Below the pieces are notes generated by a model. It was not told where the DNA came from, made no database searches, and was given only the letters and a program-made list of their open reading frames with translations. Shown here in pieces: positions 1 to 8,218 of a DNA stretch of 59,118 bases; position 1 is the first letter of the stretch; every line of letters begins with the position of its first letter. Source of the stretch: Pseudomonadota bacterium (GTDB taxonomy: Bacteria > Pseudomonadota > Alphaproteobacteria > Sphingomonadales > Sphingomonadaceae); NCBI GenBank assembly GCA_018242165.1, contig JAFECL010000017.1:24200-83317 (forward strand). The letters run 5' to 3'. Made by a program: the position numbers and the translations under genes.

Positions 1-752
1 AAGCGCGACTGGAAGCTGACCTCGATCCGCAGCTTCGGGAAATCCGCCGCCAGCGCCTCGCTCAGCAGCCGCGCGGTCTTGCGGCATTGGCAGTGGTAGG
101 GGTCGCCAAGGTGCAGGGTGCGTTCGGGCATGCCGTGGAAGCTCAGCACCAGCACCTCGGGCACGAAGGGCAGGGCGCGCAGCTGGCCGGCCAGATCGTC
201 GCGCAGCGCGGTGATATGCAGCGGATCGTCGTAATAGGGCGGCAGGGTACGGGTGGCCGGCTGCCAGCGCATCGCGCCCAGCGCCGCGCCCAGCGCATCG
301 CTGACGCTGGCGGTGGTGGCGCCCGAGAACTGGGGGTAGAGCGGGGCCACCAGCACCCGGGTGCAGCCGGCGGCGTGCATTCTGGCCAGCTGCGCGGCGA
401 TGGCCGGCTGGCCATAGCGCATCGCCCAGTCGACCATCACACCATCGCCCAGCCGGGCCTGCAACGCCCCGGCCTGCGCCTTGGTGATCGCGGCCAGCGG
501 CGAGCCATCCTTGGTCCACACCTGGGCATAGGCATGGGCGCTCTTTCTGGGGCGCACCCGCAGGATGATCCCGTGGAGGATCGGCCACCACACCAGCCGC
601 GGGATCTCGACCACGCGGCGGTCCATCAGGAATTCGGCCAGATAGCGCCGCACCGCCGCCGGGGTGGGCGCCTCGGGCGTGCCGAGGTTGACCAGCAGCA
701 CGCCGGTGCGCGGCGCGGGAACGGGGGGGTGATCGGGGGGAAGGATGGTCAT
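1..752 (-). CDS. hemH: Ferrochelatase, partial (C-terminus outside window)
   Basis: Ferrochelatase inserts Fe2+ into the porphyrin ring in the last step of haem synthesis. Only the first ~250 residues lie in the window; the rest is beyond position 1. The N-terminus contains GVLLVNLGTPEAPTP, the usual opening strand and loop of the family. A later LSFHGMPERT followed by GDPYHCQC carries the conserved metal-site His. The ATG at 752 shares the four bases 749-752 with the stop of the molybdoenzyme gene upstream (ATGA), which suggests translational coupling. The order mrp, molybdoenzyme, hemH puts Fe-S, Mo and haem metabolism in one transcript. Identity is secure; completeness cannot be judged. 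Confidence 0.93.
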   Translation of the reverse strand, partial: MTILPPDHPPVPAPRTGVLLVNLGTPEAPTPAAVRRYLAEFLMDRRVVEIPRLVWWPILHGIILRVRPRKSAHAYAQVWTKDGSPLAAITKAQAGALQARLGDGVMVDWAMRYGQPAIAAQLARMHAAGCTRVLVAPLYPQFSGATTASVSDALGAALGAMRWQPATRTLPPYYDDPLHITALRDDLAGQLRALPFVPEVLVLSFHGMPERTLHLGDPYHCQCRKTARLLSEALAADFPKLRIEVSFQSR

Positions 753-3013
753 GCGTCGGATACCAGAGGAAGTTTGCGGAACCTGAGGCCAGTGGCCGAG
801 GCGAGGGCATTGGCCACCACCGGGGCGGCCACCGCCACCCCCAGCTCGCCGGGGTCGAACGGGGGGGCGGATGAATCGATGAATTCCACCGCGATCTCGG
901 GGCAATCGGCCAGGCGCGGCAGGTTGAGATCGGCCAGCCGCCCGCTGGTTGGCAGGCCATTGGCATAGGTCAGCGCCGAACCGATGGCGAGGCCGATGCC
1001 AAAGATCAGCCCGCCCTCGATCTGCTGGCGGGCCACGTCGTGGTGCACGATCTGGCCGATGTCGGCCACCGCGGCGATCCGTTCGACCACCAGCCCGCGC
1101 TCGTCGCGCCGGGCGATGGCGACGGCGGCGATGCAGCCCCCCGCCGCCCGGCTGCCGATGCGGTGGCAGGCAATCCCCTGGCCCGACCGGTCGCCCCCGC
1201 CGTTCCAGCCGCCAAGACCGGAGACGCGCTGGAGGCATTGGGCCAGGCGCGGATCGTCCCCCAGCAGGGCCATGCGGAAGCTGAGCGGCTCGTGCCGCCC
1301 GGCCTCGGCCAGTTCGTCGATGAAGCTCTCGGTGAAGAAGGCGGTATAGCCATGCGCGCCGCCGCGCATCGGCCCGGTCGGCAGGCCCAGGTCGGCCGGG
1401 ACGTGTTCGACCAACAGGTTGGGCACGGCATAAGGCGGCATGGCGCCGGCCACCACCAGCCGGTCGGCGCTGCCGGCGGCGGCTTGCATGGCCTTGGCCG
1501 GCCCCTCGCCATGGAACAGCCGGCGGCCCAGTTCGTGCCAGCTGGGCGGGGCGGCGATCCGCGCCTTCCAGCCATAAAGCTCGCCCGAGGGGGCCAGCCG
1601 CGCGCCCAGCTGGGCCATCACCGGCGGGCGCGGCAGGCCGGCAACCGCCTCCTGCCAGCGGCCCCACACCAGTTGCACCGGGCGGCCCATGGCCTTGGCG
1701 ATCAACGCCGCCTGCACCGCATGCGCATGATCGAGCCGGCGGTCGAAACTGCCGCCCGCCGGCACCGGGTAGAGCAGCACATCCTCCGCCGCCATGCCCA
1801 GCGCCCCGGCCACCGCCACCCGCGCCGCCTCGGGCGCTTGCGCGGCCAGCCACAGTTCGGCCCGGCCATCGCGCAGCCGCACCGTGGCGCTGGCACATTC
1901 GAGCATGGCGTGGGTGGCCGGCGCCACCTCGTAGCGGCGGGTGATCGGCAGGGTGCCGCCCAGCACCCCATCGGCATCGCCCAGCGTGGCGACCCGCTGG
2001 CCCTTGCCGCTGCGCAGCGCCGCATCGAGCGCGGTTTCGATCTTCACCGAATCGAGCGGGGCATGAACCTTGAAGCGCGGGGCCACGGCGGAAAGGGCGC
2101 GCTCCGCCGCCCAGCTGGTTTCGCCCACCGCCGCCAGCCAGTCGGGCCCCGGAACCAGCCGCAGGAAGCCCGGAATGCTGCGCGCCGGGGCGGGGTCGTA
2201 ACTGCCCAGCGCCGCCTCGCCCGGCGGGGCCTGGCGGATCGCGGCATAGACCATCCCGGGCAGGCGGATATCGCCGGCGAATTGCAGGCTGCCGTCGACC
2301 TGGGCGGGCAGATCGAGCCGGGGGAACATGGCGCTGCCCCCGGCATGGTCGCGCAGCGGTTCGGGCCGCAAGGGCGCCGGCGATGGCGGGTTGCGCTTCG
2401 CCGCCCCCGCGACCAGCCGGGCAAAGGGCAGCCGCTGGCCATGGAGGAGCACGGCGCCGTCCTTCACTTCGCAGGCCTGCCAGTCGGCCCCCCAGCGCGC
2501 CGCCGCCTCCATGGCCAGCAGGGTGCGGGCGGCGGCGGCGGCCTCGCGCAGCGGGGCCTCCCACGCGGCCAGCGCGGTGCCGGCGGCGGTGGCGGTGAAG
2601 CGATGGCCTTCCGCCCAGTGGCGGGCGATGCGGCTGTCGCCCTCCAGTTCGCCGGAATAGCCCGGCAGCCACAGTTCCGCCCAGGCGGCGGCCAGCGCCA
2701 CATTGGCCTGCGCGGCGGAAGGCGGCACCGGGGCCAGCGCGACGCGGCGCCAGTCGGCCCCCAATTCGTGGGCGGCGATGCGGGCCAGCACGGTGGCCAC
2801 CCCCTGGCCCATTTCCAGCGCCGGCACGGCCACGCTGACCATCCCGTCGCGCCCGATCCGCACCCAGCCCTCGGCCGCCAGTTCGCCCGGCCCGGCGGCC
2901 AGCACCGGGGCCTCACCCCGGGGCAGCAGCGCCCAGCCGACCAGCAGCGCGCCACCCGCCCCGGCGCCCACCAGCAGGCGGCGACGATCGATGCGGGGCA
3001 GGGTCAGGGCCAT
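749..3013 (-). CDS. Molybdenum hydroxylase large subunit (IorB-like, xanthine dehydrogenase family)
   Basis: This 754-residue protein resembles the molybdopterin-binding subunit of isoquinoline 1-oxidoreductase-type enzymes, which hydroxylate N-heterocycles or aldehydes with a Mo-cytosine dinucleotide cofactor. The N-terminus has a twin-arginine-like signal (DRRRLLVGA followed by a hydrophobic stretch), as in periplasmic IorB proteins. PFDPGELGVAVAAP near the C-terminus matches the conserved active-site Glu region. The middle has Gly-rich cofactor loops such as GPMRGGAHGYTAFFTES. The gene starts 9 bases after the mrp stop and overlaps hemH. No 2Fe-2S partner subunit (IorA) lies next to it in the window. 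The substrate cannot be predicted; family membership is fairly sure. Confidence 0.85.
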   Translation of the reverse strand: MALTLPRIDRRRLLVGAGAGGALLVGWALLPRGEAPVLAAGPGELAAEGWVRIGRDGMVSVAVPALEMGQGVATVLARIAAHELGADWRRVALAPVPPSAAQANVALAAAWAELWLPGYSGELEGDSRIARHWAEGHRFTATAAGTALAAWEAPLREAAAAARTLLAMEAAARWGADWQACEVKDGAVLLHGQRLPFARLVAGAAKRNPPSPAPLRPEPLRDHAGGSAMFPRLDLPAQVDGSLQFAGDIRLPGMVYAAIRQAPPGEAALGSYDPAPARSIPGFLRLVPGPDWLAAVGETSWAAERALSAVAPRFKVHAPLDSVKIETALDAALRSGKGQRVATLGDADGVLGGTLPITRRYEVAPATHAMLECASATVRLRDGRAELWLAAQAPEAARVAVAGALGMAAEDVLLYPVPAGGSFDRRLDHAHAVQAALIAKAMGRPVQLVWGRWQEAVAGLPRPPVMAQLGARLAPSGELYGWKARIAAPPSWHELGRRLFHGEGPAKAMQAAAGSADRLVVAGAMPPYAVPNLLVEHVPADLGLPTGPMRGGAHGYTAFFTESFIDELAEAGRHEPLSFRMALLGDDPRLAQCLQRVSGLGGWNGGGDRSGQGIACHRIGSRAAGGCIAAVAIARRDERGLVVERIAAVADIGQIVHHDVARQQIEGGLIFGIGLAIGSALTYANGLPTSGRLADLNLPRLADCPEIAVEFIDSSAPPFDPGELGVAVAAPVVANALASATGLRFRKLPLVSDA

Positions 3014-3022
3014 GCGTGCCGC

Positions 3023-4018
3023 TCAGCCCCGGCGGTTGTCGAGCCAGCGGGCGACCCGCGCGGCAATCGCGGCGAAGGCCTGCCCCTCGGGGCCGTCGGT
3101 CGCGGCGGGGGGCTCGCCGGCATCGCTGGCCTGGCGGATCGCCAGGGTCAGCGGCACCCGGCCGAGGAAGGCCTGGCCCAGCTGGACGGCCATCGCCTCG
3201 GCCCCGCCGGCCCCGAACGGGTCCGACACTTCGCCGCAATGCGGGCAGACATAGCCCGCCATGTTCTCGACCACCCCGATCACCGGCACGCCGGCGGTGT
3301 CGAACAGCTGGATCGCGCGGGTGGCGTCGATCAGCGCCAGATCCTGCGGGGTGGACACGATCACCGCCCCCGCCGGCTTGTGGCGCTGGACCATGGTCAG
3401 CTGAACGTCCCCGGTGCCCGGCGGCAGGTCGATCAGCAGCAGTTCGATATCGCCCCATTCGGCATCGACCAGCTGGCCCAGCGCATTGCCAGCCATCGGC
3501 CCGCGCCAGGCGATCGCCTTGCCCGGCTCGATCAGCTGGCCCATAGACAGCAGCGGCACCCCCCAGCGGCTGGGCACCGGCACCAGCTTGTTGTCGCGGG
3601 CCTTGGGCTTGATCCCTTCGCCACCCAGCAGGCGCGGCTGGCTGGGGCCGTAGATATCGGCATCGACCAGCCCGACCTTGCGCCCCATCCGCGCCAGCGC
3701 CACCGCCAGGTTGGCCGAAAGCGTGCTCTTGCCGACCCCGCCCTTGCCCGAACCGACCGCGATGATCACCGGGCTGGCCGGGGTGGCAGCGCGGTCGGCC
3801 ATCATGGCCACGCGCACCTCGGTCACGCCTTCCGCCCCGGCCAGCGCGGCCCGCGCCGCGCCTTCCAGCGCGGCGCGTTCGCCCTCGCTCAGCCCCCCGG
3901 CATCCAGCACCAGCGTCGCCACGCCGCCCGCCACCCGCAGCGATTGCACCCGGGCGGAAAGTTCGCCCGGCAGGCGGGCCTTCAGGGCATCGGCAGTGCT
4001 GTCGCTGGCATCGGACAT
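3023..4018 (-). CDS. mrp: Mrp/NBP35-type P-loop ATPase, iron-sulfur cluster carrier (ApbC)
   Basis: This 331-residue Mrp-family protein binds and transfers Fe-S clusters in the cytoplasm using ATP. Residues 89-99 form the deviant Walker A motif GSGKGGVGKST. It is followed by LVDADIYGPSQPRLLG and by LLIDLPPGTGD, the Switch and Walker B regions. A late CPHC pair (VCPHCGEVSDPFG) is the expected cluster-binding motif. The first ~85 residues form the short DUF59/MIP18-like N-terminal domain. It is the first gene of the minus-strand run toward the molybdoenzyme and hemH. It diverges from hflK across about 100 bases, a common alphaproteobacterial arrangement. Confidence 0.94.
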   Translation of the reverse strand: MSDASDSTADALKARLPGELSARVQSLRVAGGVATLVLDAGGLSEGERAALEGAARAALAGAEGVTEVRVAMMADRAATPASPVIIAVGSGKGGVGKSTLSANLAVALARMGRKVGLVDADIYGPSQPRLLGGEGIKPKARDNKLVPVPSRWGVPLLSMGQLIEPGKAIAWRGPMAGNALGQLVDAEWGDIELLLIDLPPGTGDVQLTMVQRHKPAGAVIVSTPQDLALIDATRAIQLFDTAGVPVIGVVENMAGYVCPHCGEVSDPFGAGGAEAMAVQLGQAFLGRVPLTLAIRQASDAGEPPAATDGPEGQAFAAIAARVARWLDNRRG

Positions 4019-4119
4019 GGTGGCGCGGGTCTCCCGGTGGATGGCTGGCGGGCTGGTATCGCAAAATTGCGCGTGCGGGCACTGTTTTTGTGCGTCCGGG
4101 ATACCTATAGTCCACCACG

Positions 4120-5127
4120 ATGAACGAGCGCGAGCCTCCGATGAACGATCCGGCCCCGTCCACCGGGCCCGAGCCTGAAAGCCGCCCGGCGCCCTCGCCG
4201 TGGCTGCCCGGGCCCGCCGGGGATGGCCGCCGTGCCGCCGGGCTGGACGACATGCTGCGCGCCCCTGTCCGGCCGCCGCGCGGCTGGGCGGCGTGGCGCG
4301 CCTTGCTGCCCGGGCCGCGCGGGGCGCTGTTGCAGGTGGTGGCGGCGCTGGCCTTGGTCTGGGTGGGGTTCACCTCGATCCATGTCCTGGCGCCTGACGA
4401 GGGCGGCACGGTATCGACGCTGGGGCGCTATGATCACGCCATCGGCCCGGGGCTCAGCCTGACCTGGCCGTGGCCGCTGCAGGCGGTGCGGGTGCAGGGC
4501 GCGCGTGCCGACCTGATCGAGGTGCCGGCCAGCGGCGGCGAGAACCTGCTGCTGACCGGCGATGGCTATCTGGTCAACCTGGCCTGGCGGCTGCGGTATC
4601 ATGTGGCCGATCCGGCCCGCTTTGCCCGGGTGGCCCATGCCGATGCGGCGCTGCGCGGCGCCGGTGCGGCGGCGGTGCGCGAGGGGCTGGGGGCGATCGA
4701 CCTGATCGGGCTGATGGGCCCGGCCCGGCGCGACGAGTTCGAGCGCGCGGCGCGTGCCCGGGCCCAGGCCGGGGCCGACCGCTGGGGGCTGGGGGTGCGG
4801 GTCGAATCGCTTGAACTGACCAAGGTGGCGATCCCGGCGCGGCTGGCCGACAGCTGGACGCGGGTGAAGGCGGCGCAGGACGAGGTTGCCCGGCTGGACG
4901 ACCAGACCGAGGCCTATGCCCGCGAGCTGAATGCCCGGGCCGAGGCCGAGGCTGGCGCCTTCAATGCCGATCTGGCGCAATATCGCGCCGCCCCGGCGCT
5001 GACCCGGCGGCGGCTCTATTACGACATGATGGATACCGTGCTGGCCCGCAATCCCAAGGTGATCGGCGGCACCGGCGCGCTGACCCTGCCCGCGCCGAAG
5101 AAGCCGGCCGGGGGGGGGCAGCCGTGA
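4120..5127 (+). CDS. hflK: HflK, membrane protease modulator subunit
   Basis: HflK pairs with HflC to form the large membrane-anchored SPFH/prohibitin complex that surrounds FtsH and limits its proteolysis. The protein has 335 residues: a Pro-rich cytoplasmic N-terminus, one membrane helix (about residues 66-90), then the band-7 domain beginning PDEGGTVSTLGRYDHAIGPGLSLTWPWP. A charged helical region follows (AQDEVARLDDQTEAYARELNARAEAEAG). A second ATG at 4141 is a possible alternative start; neither has a clear Shine-Dalgarno. The stop overlaps the GTG of hflC (GTGA at 5124-5127). Identity rests on the fold and the hflC/degP context. Confidence 0.93.
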   Translation: MNEREPPMNDPAPSTGPEPESRPAPSPWLPGPAGDGRRAAGLDDMLRAPVRPPRGWAAWRALLPGPRGALLQVVAALALVWVGFTSIHVLAPDEGGTVSTLGRYDHAIGPGLSLTWPWPLQAVRVQGARADLIEVPASGGENLLLTGDGYLVNLAWRLRYHVADPARFARVAHADAALRGAGAAAVREGLGAIDLIGLMGPARRDEFERAARARAQAGADRWGLGVRVESLELTKVAIPARLADSWTRVKAAQDEVARLDDQTEAYARELNARAEAEAGAFNADLAQYRAAPALTRRRLYYDMMDTVLARNPKVIGGTGALTLPAPKKPAGGGQP

Positions 5128-5981
5128 CCGGGGCGTGGCAACCGCGTGGGGCGGGCCGGGCTGGCTGGCTGCGCTCCTACCCGCTGACCCTGGGGCTGGC
5201 GGCGCTGGTCCTGGCGCTGGCCTTCTCGTCGCTGGCAATGGTTCGCGCCGGCGAGGTGGGGGTGGTGCTGCGGCTGGGCCAGCCGGTGCGGCTGGCCGGG
5301 CCGGGGCTCGACTGGCACTGGCCGCTGGCCGAACGGATGGTGCGGGTCGATCTGCGCAGCCAGCCGCTGGCGCTTGACCGGCTGGCGGCGGCCAGTGTCG
5401 ACGGGCGGCGGCTGGAAGTCGATGCGCTGGTGCGGCTGGAAGTGGTCGATCCGCTGCGGCTGGTCCGCGCCGCCGCGACCAGCGAGGCCGCCGAAGCGCG
5501 GCTGCGCGGCGCTTTCGCCCCGGTGCTGGGTGCGGCGCTGGCCCAGCGTTCGGCCCCGCAATGGCTGACCGCCGATGGCGCCGGGCTGCTGGCGCCGGTG
5601 GTGCCGCAACTGGATGCCCGGGCGCGCGAGCTGGGGGCGCGGGTGCGCGGGGTGGAACTGACCCGCGTCAGCCTGGCCAGCGGCAACGAGGGCGAGGCCC
5701 AGCTGGCCCGGATGGCCGACCGGCTGAAGGACGAGGCGCAGGTGGTGCGCGAGCGCGGGCAGGGCCAGGCCAGCCTGCGTCAGGCCGAGGCCCAGCGCGC
5801 CGCGGCCGCGATCACCGACCGCGCCTTTGCCCAGGATGTCGAATTCTACGATTTCTGGCGGGCGATGCGCAGTTACAAGACCCAGCTGGGCGGGCCCGAC
5901 GACAAGGGCGGGACAACCATCGTGATCGGCCCCGACAGCGAATACCTGCGCCAGTTCAGGGGCGGCGGCAGTGCCCGCTGA
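5124..5981 (+). CDS. hflC: HflC, membrane protease modulator subunit
   Basis: Partner of HflK in the SPFH complex around FtsH. The protein has 285 residues with one N-terminal membrane helix (LTLGLAALVLALAFSSLAMV) followed by the band-7 motif GEVGVVLRLGQPVRLAGPGLDWHWPLAERMVRVDLR, typical of HflC. The C-terminal half has the long helical segment QVVRERGQGQASLRQAEAQ and ends near the conserved YDFWRAMRSYK region. The start is a GTG overlapping the hflK stop by four bases, so the two are almost certainly translated together. degP follows 116 bases downstream. Confidence 0.93.
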   Translation: MTGAWQPRGAGRAGWLRSYPLTLGLAALVLALAFSSLAMVRAGEVGVVLRLGQPVRLAGPGLDWHWPLAERMVRVDLRSQPLALDRLAAASVDGRRLEVDALVRLEVVDPLRLVRAAATSEAAEARLRGAFAPVLGAALAQRSAPQWLTADGAGLLAPVVPQLDARARELGARVRGVELTRVSLASGNEGEAQLARMADRLKDEAQVVRERGQGQASLRQAEAQRAAAAITDRAFAQDVEFYDFWRAMRSYKTQLGGPDDKGGTTIVIGPDSEYLRQFRGGGSAR

Positions 5982-6097
5982 ACCGGCGCGCCATTCAAAT
6001 CCGGTTAAGCCGCGCGCGGCAGTATTGGCGCGGGGTGTATCATGCATCGGGCGGGGGCGTGCCGTTCCCCGCCAGCCACAGTGAAGGACGAAACCTA

Positions 6098-7624
6098 GTG
6101 CGATACGCTTATGGACTGACGGGCGCGCTGCTGCTGGGCGGCGCTGCCATTTCGCTGGCCACTGGCCTGCCCGCCGGCGCCCAGGTGGCGCAGAACGACG
6201 CCACGCGGATGTCGGCGATGGTGCCGCGCGCCGGGGCCCCGGCCTCGTTCGCCGAGCTGACCCAGCAACTGCAGCCCGCCGTGGTCAACATCTCGACCCG
6301 CCAGAAGGTGCGGGTGGAAGCGCAGAACCCCTTCGCTGGCACCCCCTTCGAGGGGATGTTCGGCGGCGGCGAAGGCGGCGGCGGACAGACCCGCGAGGCG
6401 CAATCGCTGGGCTCGGGCTTTGTCATTTCGGCCGACGGCTATGTCGTCACCAACAACCACGTGATCACCGCCGAGGGGCAGGGCGAGGTCGAATCGATCA
6501 GCGTCACCCTGCACGATGGCACCGAATACCCGGCCAAGCTGATCGGCCGCGATGCCTCGTCCGACCTTGCCGTGCTGAAGATCAGCGCCGGCCATCCGCT
6601 GCCTTTCGTCAAGTTCGGCGACAGCAAGGCGGCGCGGGTGGGCGACTGGGTGATCGCCATCGGCAACCCCTTCGGGCTGGGCGGCACCGTCACCGCCGGG
6701 ATCATCAGCGCGGTGACCCGCATCACCGGCCAGGGCGGCGCCTATGACCGCTACATCCAGACCGACGCGGCGATCAACCGGGGCAACTCGGGCGGGCCGA
6801 TGTTCGACATGAAGGGGCAGGTGATCGGGATCAACAACCAGATCTATTCGCCCAGCGGCGGCAGCGTCGGGATCGGCTTTGCCATCCCCGCCGACATCGC
6901 CGCGCCGATCGTCGACCGGCTGGTCAAGGGGCAGGCGATCGATCGCGGCTATCTTGGGGTGCGCATCCAGCCGATGGCCGACGATGTGGCCGAAAGCCTG
7001 GGCCTGCCGCACAACAAGGGCGAACTGGTCCAGTCGGTCGAGCCGGGCAAGGCCGGGGCGCAGGCCGGGATCCAGCCGGGCGACGTGGTCGTCTCGGTCA
7101 ACGGCAAGGAAATCACCCGCGAACAGTCGCTGTCGTTCCTGGTCGCCAATACCCCGCCGGGCAGCCGCGTGCCGGTCGAGCTGATCCGCAACGGCCAGAA
7201 GGTGACGCTGACCGCCACCATCGGCAAGCGCCCGACCGAGGAAGAGCTGGCCGCCGAAACCTTCAACCCGGACCCGCGCGCCGGCGGTGGCTTCGGCAAG
7301 GGCGCCAAGCCCGCCGGCAACCTGGCGGAAAAGGCGCTGGGCCTGTCGGTGCTGGCGCTCAATCCGCAGATCGCCCGCCAGCTGGGCGTGGCCGAGGATA
7401 CGCGCGGGGTGGTGCTGAACGCGGTCGATCCCTCGTCGGATGCCGGGGCCAAGGGGCTGCAGCGCGGCGATATCGTGCTGTCGGCCAACTACAAGGCGGT
7501 GGCCAGCCCGGCCGAGCTGGATACGGTGATCGGCAATGCCAAGGCGGCGAACCGCACCGCGGTGCTGTTGCAGGTGCTGCGCCGCGGCCAGCCGCCGGCC
7601 TATGTGCCGGTGCGGCTGCGCTGA
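6098..7624 (+). CDS. degP: DegP/HtrA-type periplasmic serine protease with two PDZ domains
   Basis: This Do-family protease degrades misfolded envelope proteins. A GTG at 6098 is chosen as start: AAGGA sits about 10 bases upstream, and the product (508 residues) opens with a signal peptide (YGLTGALLLGGAAISLATGL...AGAQ). The open frame reaches further upstream only as shadow of hflC. The catalytic triad is visible as His121 (TNNHV), Asp156 (SSDLAVL) and Ser231 (GNSGGP). Two PDZ domains follow, each with its binding loop (GYLGVRIQP and the later ARQLGVAEDTRGVVL). It lies downstream of hflKC, forming an envelope proteolysis block. A hairpin follows the stop. Confidence 0.93.
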   Translation: MRYAYGLTGALLLGGAAISLATGLPAGAQVAQNDATRMSAMVPRAGAPASFAELTQQLQPAVVNISTRQKVRVEAQNPFAGTPFEGMFGGGEGGGGQTREAQSLGSGFVISADGYVVTNNHVITAEGQGEVESISVTLHDGTEYPAKLIGRDASSDLAVLKISAGHPLPFVKFGDSKAARVGDWVIAIGNPFGLGGTVTAGIISAVTRITGQGGAYDRYIQTDAAINRGNSGGPMFDMKGQVIGINNQIYSPSGGSVGIGFAIPADIAAPIVDRLVKGQAIDRGYLGVRIQPMADDVAESLGLPHNKGELVQSVEPGKAGAQAGIQPGDVVVSVNGKEITREQSLSFLVANTPPGSRVPVELIRNGQKVTLTATIGKRPTEEELAAETFNPDPRAGGGFGKGAKPAGNLAEKALGLSVLALNPQIARQLGVAEDTRGVVLNAVDPSSDAGAKGLQRGDIVLSANYKAVASPAELDTVIGNAKAANRTAVLLQVLRRGQPPAYVPVRLR

Positions 7625-7632
7625 AGCGGATC

Positions 7633-7656
7633 GGGGCTCCTCTGGCGAGGGGCCCC
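7633..7656. terminator. Hairpin between convergent degP and the 7664 gene
   Basis: Ten-base arms at 7633-7642 and 7647-7656 surround a four-base loop (TGGC), with one U-G-type mismatch. It lies 9 bases after the degP stop and 8 bases before the end of the convergent minus-strand gene, so it could end transcription from both sides. No T-run follows. Confidence 0.5.
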
Positions 7657-7663
7657 GCCACCG

Positions 7664-8083
7664 TCAGTCGGGAAGCACCTTGGTGGGTTCGGTCTTGTGC
7701 GCCCGCACGGTGAAGCCGTCACCTTCCGAAAGGGTGGTGATGGTTTCCGGCGCGGGATAGTCGAAGGCCAGATCGGCGGTGTGATCCTTGCCGTCGGCCG
7801 GCGATGAATAGGTAAAGGCCACGGTGATCCGGCCCTTGAGGTCGAACTGCTTGTAATCGGGATCCTGCTTCAGTTCCTGCGCACGGGCGCAGGTCATCGG
7901 ATCGGTGCGGTGCACCTCGCCCTTGACGATCCGGCCCGTGATTTCCTCGAGATAGCAGGCGTCGTCGATCGACACGACCTTGGCCTCGACCGGGGTGTAA
8001 TGCAGCAGCCTGTCCGCCTTGGAGGCCCCGAAGACCCCCACGGCGCTCAATGCCAGCAAGCCCAGCAGTCTCACGTCGGCCAT
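7664..8083 (-). CDS. Hypothetical small secreted or membrane-anchored protein
   Basis: The 139-residue protein is not assigned to a family. The first ~20 residues (DVRLLGLLALSAVGVFGASK) form a hydrophobic signal or anchor. The remainder is a polar, probably beta-rich domain with two cysteines (DDACYLEE and DPMTCARAQ) that could form a disulfide in the periplasm. The pattern TPVEAKVVSIDDACYLE resembles small domains annotated only as hypothetical in related bacteria. It converges on degP and diverges from rsh over a gap of about 135 bases. Composition matches the neighbours, so it looks native. Confidence 0.75.
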   Translation of the reverse strand: MADVRLLGLLALSAVGVFGASKADRLLHYTPVEAKVVSIDDACYLEEITGRIVKGEVHRTDPMTCARAQELKQDPDYKQFDLKGRITVAFTYSSPADGKDHTADLAFDYPAPETITTLSEGDGFTVRAHKTEPTKVLPD

Positions 8084-8218
8084 GGTGCTCCCCGGTTGAT
8101 TGGCGACCTGCCAGTCATACAGGCAGGCTGGTTAAAGGCGCGTAAACCATCGGGGCAGTGCCTGGCGGGCGCAGATTTTCCTGTCCAATCCGGGCGGTAT
8201 CGCGCATCATCGGTCGGT

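Noticed and set aside
1040..4123. 1027-residue plus-strand open frame over the molybdoenzyme and mrp genes
   Set aside because: His/Arg/Gly-rich low-complexity translation typical of antisense shadow in GC-rich DNA; the minus-strand genes have clear families.
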